This document shows positions 7,439 through 15,236 of a stretch of DNA of 64,000 nucleotides, one piece after another; position 1 is the stretch's first letter; each line of letters begins with the position of its first letter. The position numbers and the translations under genes were made by a program. Below the pieces are notes generated by a model. It was not told the DNA's origin, made no database searches, and saw only the letters and a list, made by a program, of their open reading frames with translations. Source of the DNA: Hymenobacter artigasi (GTDB taxonomy: Bacteria; Bacteroidota; Bacteroidia; Cytophagales; Hymenobacteraceae); the NCBI RefSeq assembly GCF_012275535.1, contig NZ_JAAVTK010000002.1:271755-335754 (forward strand). Reading direction: 5' to 3'.

Positions 7439-10400
7439 GAAGCACCTTGGATAGCTCATACAGGGCGTTTTTGAACGGCAGGAAGAACAGCGTTTCCGGG
7501 ATGGTATCGCCGTCGCGCAGCACGTCGGCATACTGCTGGCGGTAGAGGTTGAAGGAATCGCCGAGGCTGCGCTCCAGCGTATTCATCACCAAGCCCTGGT
7601 CGTTTTTCACGCCCAAGTCGGCCTGCACGCGCTTCAGCTCGGGGTCTTCGAGCAGCAGTTTCAGACAGGCGCGGGCGTTGTTCAGCACGGCTTGCTTGAT
7701 TTCGTCAGTCACGGCGGAGGCTTCGAGGTGATGCTCGCCCTGGTCGGCCAGCGGGTTCTCGGCATCGGGCAGGCCACCCACGGGGCGCACCAAGGGCGGG
7801 TCCTGCGGAATCTGACCGGTGGCAAGCACGCCGCCGTTGGCGGTAGTTTGCTTGGGGTCGTCGGCCAACTTGATGCGGAAATCGGCCGGCACGGCCTGGC
7901 CGGTGGCTTTTTCCATAATGAGACGGGCCAGCTTTTCCACCGGCTGCAGGTTGGAGCCGGCCGCCAGCAGGCGCACGTAGAGGCTGCCGCGCCCCGTGAA
8001 GCACAGGTAGCGCGGCAGCTGCTGGCCGTTGGCCACCGTCACTTGCGCCACGTGGTAAATCAGCGCCCCGAAGTGCAGGTAGAACAGCACCCGCAGGTGC
8101 TCGGCCCGCAACAACCGCTCACTGAAGCCCAGCAGCTGGTCGTAGCTAAAGAGGAAGCTGGCCACGTCCTCGGAGCCAAAATTATCGGTTCCTTCGGCCA
8201 CCAGCACGTATTCGCGGGCCCGGCGGGCAGCGGGGCTCAGCACTGCGCTTTGCACCCCGGCCACACCGAAGCGCACGAGGCCGTTGTCCTTCGAGCCGCG
8301 CACTTCGGCCCCACCATCGCCCCAGAGGTCATTGCCGGCGAAGCGGAACGAGGTGCTCAGCACCGGCTTGCGGTCGGCGTAGAGCAGCACGTCGGTGGTG
8401 CCGCCGCCGATGTCGATGAAGGCCGCGTTTTCGCCCGGCCCCAGCGTCACAATGTTGCGGCGCGTGAGGTAGTAGTATGGCGCGGTGCTCTCCACCATGC
8501 AGGGCATGGAGTTGGTGGTGTGGAAGATGCGGTGAAACAGCGTATCCCACTCGCGCTGGTAGAGGTTGCGCTGGTAAGTCGAGAAGCTCAGCGGAGCAAA
8601 CCAGGTGATTTGCGTGGCCGCCAGGTTACCGCCATTCAGGGCTACTTTGGACCGGCACAGCAGTAATATCTCTGCAAAAAACGCCCGCACGCGGTTGGTG
8701 TTGGCGATGTTCAGCGAGTTATCCCACTTCAGATTGGTGTGGTAATTAGGCCGGCGCTGCTCCTCGGTGATGATGCCGAAGGCCACGTTGATGTTGCCGA
8801 GCACGCTCAGCTCCTGGGTGGCGTAGTTGGCCGCTTCGTAGGTGGCGGTGCGGGCCGGGAAGGCGTATGGCGAACCGTCCTGACCGATGATGGGCGGCAC
8901 AAACTCGCGCTCCTGGTACTGCTGCCAGCGCTTGATTTGCACAAAATTGGCCGGGTCGTCGTCGATGCCCCGATACAGGCGCTCGTAGGCGCTACGGTCG
9001 GGCTCGGCAGTGCTCTTTTTCAGCAGCGCCACCGGCGTATCACTCAGGCCGAAGCTGAACGGCTTGGGCTCCTGGCCGGGGCTGTCCTGCATGGCCACGT
9101 GGGTGTTGGTGGTGCCGAAGTCGATGGCGAAGCGGTACTCCTTGGTGCCCTGGCGCTGTTCAGGCCAGCGCGGAATGATGAGCGCACGGCCCTCGGCCGG
9201 AGCCGGATTCAGTACTTCGAGGTAGTCGAAATGCGTGCCGCGAATTTCAAAATAGGTGCTGCCCTCGTCCTGGCTGGTTTTGGGGGTACGGTCGTAGCGG
9301 GTGGCGCTCTGGTCGGTGCCGGTTTCGCTGAGCTGGTGACCGTTGGCCCAGAATTTCAGGTCGACTTTCTTGGTCACCATGCTGGGGTCGATGTTGTTGG
9401 CATCGACCAGCATGACTTTGTAAAAATCGTTATACTGCGGCGCATCGGCCACTTTCACGAACGGAAACACCGACAGCGCTACGTTGGTCACGCGCAAACG
9501 GCCCATGCCCTCCCCTTGCGGGTTATCGTAGTAGGCGCGCTCGTAGTCCACGTAGTCGCCACCGCTCACCGGCACGCGCAGCTTCACCCGGATGCAGGCC
9601 GATTCCAGCTCCAGCGTGAGGTGCTCGGCCAAATCCGCCTGCGTGAAGTAGTCGAAATACAGCGGCTTGATGGGCAGCAGCGGCCAGCTGCTGGGCCGGA
9701 AGCCGGGCGCAATTTTCAGGTTGCCGCAGAAAAACCGCTCGGCATCGACCTCATAAGGCACGGCCAGCAGGGTTTCTTCCAGCAGGTCGTTCACCGTGAG
9801 GTACGGGTACGGCAGCTCCGGACCGGGCAGGGTGCGCTCCTTCAGGGGCCGCGCGTCGGCGGCGGGCACGGTGGCCCCGCTATCGGCAAACAGGGTTTCG
9901 TTGTAATACTTCTTACCCACGGCTTTCAAACCCGGGCGCAGCACGATGGGCAGCGGGCCGTTTACTCCCGCCCGCGTGGGCCGGATGAACAGGTCCGAAC
10001 CGCGCACGGTGCCCTCGTCGGGGCGCACGCGCAGCAGCACGCCGGCCACGTCAATCTGGTTGTTGGAAGCGTCAGTGAGGATGGGGAAGTTGCTCAGGCT
10101 GGCGGTGCCGTCCATGGCCCACTTCTGCAGTAGGCCCCGGTCGAGGGTGTCACGCACCAGCGGCGCGAGGGCCGTCAAGGCCGGGTCGCCCACGAACTCC
10201 TGGTACACGTAGTCGCGGAAGGCGGCTTCGCGGCTGGCCAGCGGCACATACTGGTTATCAAAATAATACCCCCCTCCCTGCGGGCGCTGCACCGGCAGCG
10301 GCTTCACATTCGGGGCCGGGAAAAACAGCGTGAGCGGCGAGGTACCGCCGATGAGCTGCGGCACGCCATTGGCGCCGGGGAAGTAGATGAGGTGCATCTC

Positions 10401-10823
10401 GGTCAGCTTGGCAAAGCGGCCGTCGAGGTACAGGGCCAGCACATCGGCCAGCGGGCGGGTGGCGGGATTAGCGCGCAGCTTGGCCAACTCCTCGTCCTTG
10501 CGCCAGGCCCGGATTTGCAGGCGCTGGCTGGCCAGCTTGCGCTGGTGGAAGTTGAACACCATCTCCCACACGTCCCAGAAGTGGCTCACCAGCTGGTGGT
10601 ACACCGAATCCTGGCTGGTGCCGCCCTGCGTTACGAAGCGTAGCGCGGTTTCGACCAAGTGCATGCGGGCAAAGGGCGAAGGGATGGACACGGCCACCTT
10701 GGCGGCGCGGCCGCCCTGCGGGTCGAGCAGGCGCTCCACTTCGTGGGGGCCGATTTTGCCCGTCGGCCCCCAGCCCTCGTGGGTGCTGGAGCCGGTGTCG
10801 TGTAGTCGGAGGATTTTAGCCAT
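7416..10823 (-). CDS. SrfB-like protein with actin/Hsp70-fold ATPase domain
   Basis: 1135 residues from the ATG at 10823. The first 560 residues are unlike anything I recognise. The second half carries the actin/Hsp70/sugar-kinase nucleotide-binding motifs in order: phosphate-1 AIDFGTTNTHVA (about 566-577), phosphate-2 FIDIGGGTTDVLLY (about 802-815) and an adenosine motif CFTGRGSLYVRL (about 941-952). Overall length and layout fit the SrfB virulence-factor family, whose biochemical role I do not know to be established. The cluster places it with a tubulin-like protein and a proton channel. Whether it polymerises cannot be judged from sequence. Earlier in-frame codons read through a repeat and are not used. 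Confidence 0.8.
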   Translation of the reverse strand: MAKILRLHDTGSSTHEGWGPTGKIGPHEVERLLDPQGGRAAKVAVSIPSPFARMHLVETALRFVTQGGTSQDSVYHQLVSHFWDVWEMVFNFHQRKLASQRLQIRAWRKDEELAKLRANPATRPLADVLALYLDGRFAKLTEMHLIYFPGANGVPQLIGGTSPLTLFFPAPNVKPLPVQRPQGGGYYFDNQYVPLASREAAFRDYVYQEFVGDPALTALAPLVRDTLDRGLLQKWAMDGTASLSNFPILTDASNNQIDVAGVLLRVRPDEGTVRGSDLFIRPTRAGVNGPLPIVLRPGLKAVGKKYYNETLFADSGATVPAADARPLKERTLPGPELPYPYLTVNDLLEETLLAVPYEVDAERFFCGNLKIAPGFRPSSWPLLPIKPLYFDYFTQADLAEHLTLELESACIRVKLRVPVSGGDYVDYERAYYDNPQGEGMGRLRVTNVALSVFPFVKVADAPQYNDFYKVMLVDANNIDPSMVTKKVDLKFWANGHQLSETGTDQSATRYDRTPKTSQDEGSTYFEIRGTHFDYLEVLNPAPAEGRALIIPRWPEQRQGTKEYRFAIDFGTTNTHVAMQDSPGQEPKPFSFGLSDTPVALLKKSTAEPDRSAYERLYRGIDDDPANFVQIKRWQQYQEREFVPPIIGQDGSPYAFPARTATYEAANYATQELSVLGNINVAFGIITEEQRRPNYHTNLKWDNSLNIANTNRVRAFFAEILLLCRSKVALNGGNLAATQITWFAPLSFSTYQRNLYQREWDTLFHRIFHTTNSMPCMVESTAPYYYLTRRNIVTLGPGENAAFIDIGGGTTDVLLYADRKPVLSTSFRFAGNDLWGDGGAEVRGSKDNGLVRFGVAGVQSAVLSPAARRAREYVLVAEGTDNFGSEDVASFLFSYDQLLGFSERLLRAEHLRVLFYLHFGALIYHVAQVTVANGQQLPRYLCFTGRGSLYVRLLAAGSNLQPVEKLARLIMEKATGQAVPADFRIKLADDPKQTTANGGVLATGQIPQDPPLVRPVGGLPDAENPLADQGEHHLEASAVTDEIKQAVLNNARACLKLLLEDPELKRVQADLGVKNDQGLVMNTLERSLGDSFNLYRQQYADVLRDGDTIPETLFFLPFKNALYELSKVLHDAQPLN

Positions 10824-10852
10824 GTGTATGTTTGAGAGAGGCGCGGCCCCGT

Positions 10853-11009
10853 TCACCTCACCCCCGGCCCCTCTCCCGTGGAGAGGGGAGCCACGGCGGC
10901 GTGGTAATGTTGGGTGAGGAGGGCCTCTGTTTATAAATTCAAGTTTGTTGTCAGCAGAAAAATCGTCTGGCTCCCCTCTCCGCGGGAGAGGGGCCGGGGG
11001 TGAGGTGAG
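10853..11009. repeat. GC-rich palindromic element, complete copy (family A)
   Basis: The left arm begins ACCTCACCCCCGGCCCCTCT near 10854. The right arm ends GGGGCCGGGGGTGAGGTGAG at 11008. Each arm contains an internal hairpin (CCCCTCTCCC.GGAGAGGGG). The spacer of about 65 bases is AT-rich and differs between copies. It fills the gap between the actin-like and tubulin-like genes and ends 3 bases from the stop codon of the latter. Confidence 0.9.
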
Positions 11010-11012
11010 CCG

Positions 11013-12494
11013 TTAGGAATACTGCAGCTTCTTATCCAGAATCTCGCCCGTAGCGTCCTCAAACGCCTTCACTACCCAGCGCAGCGCCTCGTTCTCCGTC
11101 GGATTAGAAAGCGTGGCTTTGCCCACCGCCTTGGTCAACTCATCGCGGAAATAGCCCGGCGTAATGCCTTTACTGAAAATGCCGGTTTCCACCGTTTTAT
11201 CAGCCACCATTTTGTTGAAATCCACCTCATCGGCGCGGATGGCGGTGTAGCGGCGCTGGTTCACGCCCAACTCCCGAATCCACTCATTGTACTCGCCGAA
11301 AAAGTCGTACAGCTCACGCAAAGCGCGGTTGTTGCGCAGTTGGGCAGCGAGGTCGCCCGCCTCGTAGTAAGGGGCTTTGGCGTCGTCGGGGGTGTGCTTG
11401 AGGAAGTAGCGGGCGAAGTAGTGCAGCTGGATGAGTGGGCGGGCCACTTCCTGGCGCATATCGGCCGGCAGCTGGCCGAAGTCGATGTCGGTAGCGTCCG
11501 ATTTCAGGCCGTATTCGTGGTGAATCGGCTGGTTGCTATCGAGCTGGTTGTCGGGCACTTCCATGAAATGCTGCACCGAGAGGGCCCCGAGCATTTCCAG
11601 CAGGTGGGCCTGGTTGCGCTGCTCGGCGCGGCCGGGGTGGTTGGCCAGCGGCTGGCCGGGCTGGTCGCCGAGGTAGTACATGGCTTCCAGCCCTTTCAGG
11701 TTGTCGGCGTAGTACGAAAGCGCCGTTTTTGTCTTCGTGATGAAGGTATTGGAGTCGATAAAATCCTGCCCGGCGGCCTTTTCATCGGCCGAAGGCTCCT
11801 GCAGCTTGAAGTAGGGCAGCATGACCAGCGCGCCGGCCTTCAGGCGGCGGCGCACTTCCGGGTGGGCCAGCGGGGAGTTAGCGTCGCGCAGGTTTTTCAC
11901 CAGCAGCGGGAAGCCGGCCGCGCCCGTGCCGCCAAAAATCGAGCTGATGAAAAAGGCCCGGTCGCCATCCTGCAGGCTCTGGGCGAGGTAGCGCATCTCC
12001 TTGGATTGCACCACGGCGTTCAGCACCACCGAGCCCACGTTGGGCGAGCCCCGGAAGCCCACGTCGAGGTTGGCCGCGAGGCTGTCCTGCGTGAACAGCA
12101 AATCGACCAGCCCCTGGGTTTCCACCGAGAGGTCGTTGTATTTGAGGTAATCGCGGAAGGGCTGGCTGATGCCGCCGAAGTCGTACACAAACGAGTCGCG
12201 CAGCTCCTCGCCGCCGCCGCTGGTGTTGAGGTGGGCCAGCGTGTTCATGGGCTGGCTGAAGAAGCCGGTTTTTTCCTTTTGCCCGTCGCCGTACAGGGCT
12301 TCGTGAATGCGGGCGTAGCGCTTAAGCAGGGCCACGGTGCGGGTCACGTCGCCGTTCTGGGTGTCGGGGTCGATGAGGACGGGCACCAGCTGGTCGCAGT
12401 TTGGGATGCGCACGCCGGCCGCCAGCAGCATGGTGAGGGAGCGCAGCACGCGGGCCCCGGTGCCGCCCACGGCGAAGATGAATAGTTTGGACAT
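11013..12494 (-). CDS. Tubulin/FtsZ-like GTPase
   Basis: 493 residues from the ATG at 12494. It opens FIFAVGGTGARVLRSL, a Rossmann-type nucleotide-binding start. IDPDTQNGD follows at about 41-49, like the base-contact loop after strand 2 of FtsZ. At about 184-196 it has SSIFGGTGAAGFP, matching the tubulin signature GGGTG(S/T)G. It is not a canonical FtsZ: the sequence is otherwise remote and no FtsA-binding tail is visible. It fits the tubulin-like families (Pfam Tubulin_2; the FtsZ-like families described by Makarova and Koonin in 2010, which as I recall were linked to vWA and OmpA-family proteins in a proposed membrane-remodelling system). The neighbours here include both a vWA-like and an OmpA-like protein, which supports this assignment. 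Confidence 0.8.
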   Translation of the reverse strand: MSKLFIFAVGGTGARVLRSLTMLLAAGVRIPNCDQLVPVLIDPDTQNGDVTRTVALLKRYARIHEALYGDGQKEKTGFFSQPMNTLAHLNTSGGGEELRDSFVYDFGGISQPFRDYLKYNDLSVETQGLVDLLFTQDSLAANLDVGFRGSPNVGSVVLNAVVQSKEMRYLAQSLQDGDRAFFISSIFGGTGAAGFPLLVKNLRDANSPLAHPEVRRRLKAGALVMLPYFKLQEPSADEKAAGQDFIDSNTFITKTKTALSYYADNLKGLEAMYYLGDQPGQPLANHPGRAEQRNQAHLLEMLGALSVQHFMEVPDNQLDSNQPIHHEYGLKSDATDIDFGQLPADMRQEVARPLIQLHYFARYFLKHTPDDAKAPYYEAGDLAAQLRNNRALRELYDFFGEYNEWIRELGVNQRRYTAIRADEVDFNKMVADKTVETGIFSKGITPGYFRDELTKAVGKATLSNPTENEALRWVVKAFEDATGEILDKKLQYS

Positions 12495-12512
12495 AGCTTG
12501 TTCTGACGTGAA

Positions 12513-12648
12513 AACCTCACCCCCGGCCCCTCTCCCGCGGAGAGGGGAGCCACGGCGGCGCAAGTATTTCTAGAGACAATTTCAAAATCCCGAGCCTGAA
12601 ATCATCAGGCTCCCCTCTCCGCGGGAGAGGGGCCGGGGTGAGGGGAGC
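12513..12648. repeat. GC-rich palindromic element, complete copy (family A)
   Basis: Arms as in the copy at 10853-11009, with GAGCCACGGCGGCG after the left arm in both. The spacer is different. It ends 2 bases from the stop codon of the small membrane-protein gene. Confidence 0.9.
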
Positions 12649-12650
12649 TG

Positions 12651-13061
12651 CTAAAACGGCCCCACAAACGGCGTGGTGCGCGCATACGTGCTCCACCGCT
12701 TCAGCAGCACCGAGAAAAGCAGGAACCACAGGGCCGCCACAATCATATTCACGACCATGAAATACCCCAAGTAGCTGCTCACCTCTGCGCCGTGGCTTTT
12801 GCTGAGGCTATTGGCCAGGAAAGTCCCCAGACCAGCCGCCAGTGCCAACGTCAAAGCCCAGTGCGTACTGCGGAACATACCGGTGCGCATGGCCGAATTG
12901 AACACGTAATAAAACGCCAGCACCAGCAGCAGGCTCACGCCCAGCGTACTCCAGCCAACGAGGGAAAACAAATCCGTTTTGTACAAGCCATAATCGGCGG
13001 GGCGCTGGCTTTGGAAGATAGAAATCAGCGCCGAGTACAGGCTGGTGAAGAAGGTTTGCAT
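12651..13061 (-). CDS. Small integral membrane protein
   Basis: 136 residues with three clear hydrophobic helices at about 31-54, 67-86 and 97-119, a short amphipathic N-terminus and a basic loop after helix 3 (KRWSTYARTT). I recognise no family or catalytic motif. It is the second gene in the minus-strand cluster, between the lipoprotein and the tubulin-like GTPase, and could be the membrane anchor or scaffold for one of them. This role is inferred from position only. Confidence 0.75.
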   Translation of the reverse strand: MQTFFTSLYSALISIFQSQRPADYGLYKTDLFSLVGWSTLGVSLLLVLAFYYVFNSAMRTGMFRSTHWALTLALAAGLGTFLANSLSKSHGAEVSSYLGYFMVVNMIVAALWFLLFSVLLKRWSTYARTTPFVGPF

Positions 13062-13066
13062 TTAGT

Positions 13067-13173
13067 TTGGTGCTTGGTTTTTGGTGCTTAGTGCCTGTTT
13101 TTTTTGCGCTTAGTGTCTGGGATGGTACCAACTCATTTTTCCCAGGCACCTAGCACCAAAAACCAAGCACCAA
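13067..13173. repeat. 31-bp inverted repeat with one mismatch
   Basis: TTGGTGCTTGGTTTTTGGTG and onward at 13067-13097 is complementary to 13143-13173. The arm itself contains a tandem TTGGTGCTT unit. It lies between the lipoprotein and membrane-protein genes, 4 bases from the lipoprotein stop codon. Its sequence is unrelated to family A, but the position rule is the same. Confidence 0.9.
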
Positions 13174-13177
13174 TCAA

Positions 13178-14512
13178 TTATTTGTCGTTTTTAATTGGAA
13201 GCTGAACCGTAAATACGGACGGCAGCGTGGTTGGATACGATTGCCGGACGCCGGCCAGAATTTGGTCGAGGCCAAACGTGCGCGGGGCGGGCGTATTGTC
13301 ATTCGTAGTGCTCCAGGCCGAAACCCAGTCCGGCGTTTCCGGAGCGGGCAGTGAAACGGTGAGCGTGGCCGTGGGGGCCAACAGCTTGCTCACCCGCAGG
13401 CGCATCACGTGGGTGTAAGGAGCCAGCACGGGCTGGCCGCTCTGCTCGGTATCGGTGAGGGGGCGCACTGAGTTGGGCAGCAGGCTGGCCTGCCCATTTG
13501 GGAGGCGCACCTGCAGATGTTGGGCCAAAAATGCTGGCTGCTGCCACGCGGCGGGCAATTCTTTCAGATTCAGGCCCACGGTAAACTCTGCCGGGTCGTC
13601 CGACACTTTCATGGTCAGGCCATTATCCTCGCCGTACACGCTGCCGCTGGGTTTCAGTTTTGGGTCGGTTAGTTTCACCAGCAGTGGGGCGAAAGCGGGC
13701 GTTTTAGTCTTTAGGCCGAAAAATGCCTGCTGGGCCGGCGCGTTCTTAAATACCTCGGCTGCAAAGCGGGCCACCTGCGCGGGCGGTCCAATCACCCACA
13801 CATAATAGGGCACCTTCTCGCCGTTGAGCGTGCGCTTCTGCACGGGCGTTTTCACGGCCGGGAAATAGCTGCCGTAGAAATGGGAGGTTTCGCCGAACAC
13901 CGCCACGGCCAGCTGCTGCCGGCTCACGGGCGCTATAGAAGTGCGAATAAGGTTGGGCAGCTGCGAGAAATCCGACTTGCGGGCCGGGCCATAAATAAAG
14001 TCCGAAATCACCACGCTCACCTGCTCGGTGGCCTGCGGCAGGGCCAGAATGCCTTCCAGCATCTGGGGCAGCTCGGTGCCGAGGGCGGCCTGGCTCACTT
14101 CGCCCTGCACCACGTCGCGCATTTCCTGAAACTTCACGGGTCGCGGCGCGGTGTTTTCGCAGAGGTAGTATTTGCGCTCAGCCACGGCCCCGCTCACCTG
14201 CGTTTCGGTGATGAGCGCACCGATGCGTTTTTGAAATTCAGTGGCCGGCTTATCAGCCCCACCACGCGGCACGAAGCCCTTCATGCCGCCCGAATATTCC
14301 AGAAAGATGCTGACGTGCAACGGCGCGGCTTCGGTGGCAGCGGGGGCGGCGGCAGGGGCTTTGGTTCCTTTGGCGGGTTTGCCGGCGGTAGTTTCGGCCG
14401 GCTCGGTGCCGCAGGCGGTTAGCAGCGAAAGCGTCCCTAAAAACAGGCCGGCGAGCCGGAAACAACGAAACAAACGCGGCGCGGGCAGGCCCACGGAAAC
14501 GGAAATCGGCAT
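13178..14512 (-). CDS. Lipoprotein with degenerate von Willebrand A domain
   Basis: 444 residues. A signal peptide with lipobox LLTAC places the lipidated Cys at 34. An Ala/Pro/Lys linker follows to about residue 64, then a vWA-like fold: strand 1 HVSIFLEYSGGMKGF (66-80), GTELPQMLEGIL around Thr146, and VVISDFIYG with Asp171. The MIDAS motif DxSxS reads EYSGG here, so the first Asp and last Ser are lost, while the GT and SD elements remain. Metal-dependent ligand binding may therefore be weakened or altered. The C-terminal half (250-440) is beta-rich. It is the first gene of the seven-gene cluster and would sit in the periplasm or outer membrane. Confidence 0.75.
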   Translation of the reverse strand: MPISVSVGLPAPRLFRCFRLAGLFLGTLSLLTACGTEPAETTAGKPAKGTKAPAAAPAATEAAPLHVSIFLEYSGGMKGFVPRGGADKPATEFQKRIGALITETQVSGAVAERKYYLCENTAPRPVKFQEMRDVVQGEVSQAALGTELPQMLEGILALPQATEQVSVVISDFIYGPARKSDFSQLPNLIRTSIAPVSRQQLAVAVFGETSHFYGSYFPAVKTPVQKRTLNGEKVPYYVWVIGPPAQVARFAAEVFKNAPAQQAFFGLKTKTPAFAPLLVKLTDPKLKPSGSVYGEDNGLTMKVSDDPAEFTVGLNLKELPAAWQQPAFLAQHLQVRLPNGQASLLPNSVRPLTDTEQSGQPVLAPYTHVMRLRVSKLLAPTATLTVSLPAPETPDWVSAWSTTNDNTPAPRTFGLDQILAGVRQSYPTTLPSVFTVQLPIKNDK

Positions 14513-14540
14513 AGATGAAACGCTAGGCTAGGTTTTGGGG

Positions 14541-14573
14541 CGAAGTATAGGCATTACGCAGCGAACTTGCCAA
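14541..14573 (-). promoter_or_regulatory. Candidate promoter of the seven-gene cytoskeletal cluster
   Basis: Read on the minus strand, TTGG (14573-14570) is separated by 20 bases from TATACTTCG (14549-14541). This resembles the Bacteroidota -33/-7 pair with a mismatch in the -7 box. It would give a leader of about 20 bases before the lipoprotein ATG. Confidence 0.4.
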
Positions 14574-14760
14574 CGGCCGAAAACCATTGGCTAAACGTCG
14601 GGATACCACTTTTGGTACAATTACCTTTGCACCCGCCCTTTCCTAGCAACACCTTGCCTGCGGGCAACAGCCTGTCAAATAGCTGTTGCCGGAGCCGCAG
14701 GTAATTTCGTAGCCCTGCCTTTCCATGCACCTTATCGCTCTCCGTTCCGAATATCAACTT

Positions 14761-15114
14761 ATGGCGGAACCAGCCCGCAACCGCATTTTCTATCAAAATT
14801 TTGGGTCGATGCGAACGGCCACCGCCCTGCCCCATTACGTAGCGGATTGGACTGCGGCATTGGCCGAGGTTGAGCCGGGCTTCGACATTCTCAGCGACAT
14901 GCAGGTTGTGAACCAGCTGAATACCAACCTACTGACCGATTTTCAGGCCGTTGAGCAGCTTATTGTGGGCCATCGGGTGCGCATGGTGGCCGAAGTGCAC
15001 TTGCCCGGCCTGCCCACCCGCCGCCACTGCGATGCAGTGACCACCAGCCGCGCCATGGCCGTGCGCCAGTTTCTGAGCATCTGGGAGGCCGCGCATTTCT
15101 TAGATTACCTCTAG
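14761..15114 (+). CDS. Hypothetical protein, possible STAS/SpoIIAA-like fold
   Basis: 117 residues from the ATG at 14761; an alternative ATG at 14725 would add 12. It contains EVEPGFDILSDMQ, which resembles the 'pGf.vltD' strand-loop of SpoIIAA/STAS-like small proteins in Bacteroidota. Two helices follow, then a strand VRMVAEVHLPG. There is no signal peptide or TM helix. A TACCTTTG box at 14622-14629 could be its -7 element, but no matching -33 box is visible. The start and the fold are both uncertain. Confidence 0.55.
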   Translation: MAEPARNRIFYQNFGSMRTATALPHYVADWTAALAEVEPGFDILSDMQVVNQLNTNLLTDFQAVEQLIVGHRVRMVAEVHLPGLPTRRHCDAVTTSRAMAVRQFLSIWEAAHFLDYL

Positions 15115-15173
15115 TTTTCAGCGTATTCCGGCCAACGTTTTCCGCCAGCTTGCTGTTATAAACCCGGTCACCG

Positions 15174-15204
15174 TTGGCGGCCCCGGCCCCGAGGCGTACC
15201 TTTG
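15174..15204 (+). promoter_or_regulatory. Bacteroidota-type promoter of the ferredoxin reductase gene
   Basis: TTGG at 15174-15177, a 19-base spacer and TACCTTTG at 15197-15204 match the Bacteroidota primary-sigma consensus well. The expected start is about 15211, leaving a 26-base leader before the ATG at 15237. This also argues against the longer open frame that begins inside the promoter. Confidence 0.65.
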
Positions 15205-15236
15205 CGGCCGCTTTTCTTCAGGCACTTATTGCTCTT

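Noticed and set aside
8739..10133. Long open frame on the plus strand, antisense to the SrfB-like gene
   Set aside because: It is His/Gly/Arg-rich with no domain and mirrors the codon pattern of the opposite gene, a usual by-product of high GC.
11013..12494. Cell-division FtsZ
   Set aside because: The protein has a tubulin-type nucleotide signature but lacks overall FtsZ similarity, and no ftsA or mur/fts genes are nearby.
12495..12563. N-terminal extension of the tubulin-like protein
   Set aside because: The extra residues (SPLRGRGAGGEV) are the translation of a family A repeat, and the nucleotide-binding strand should begin near residue 5.
3812..14512. A complete Zorya anti-phage system
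   Set aside because: Only ZorA/ZorB-like proteins are present. No helicase/nuclease (ZorD, ZorE) or ZorC gene is found on either side, so the Zorya name is not justified.
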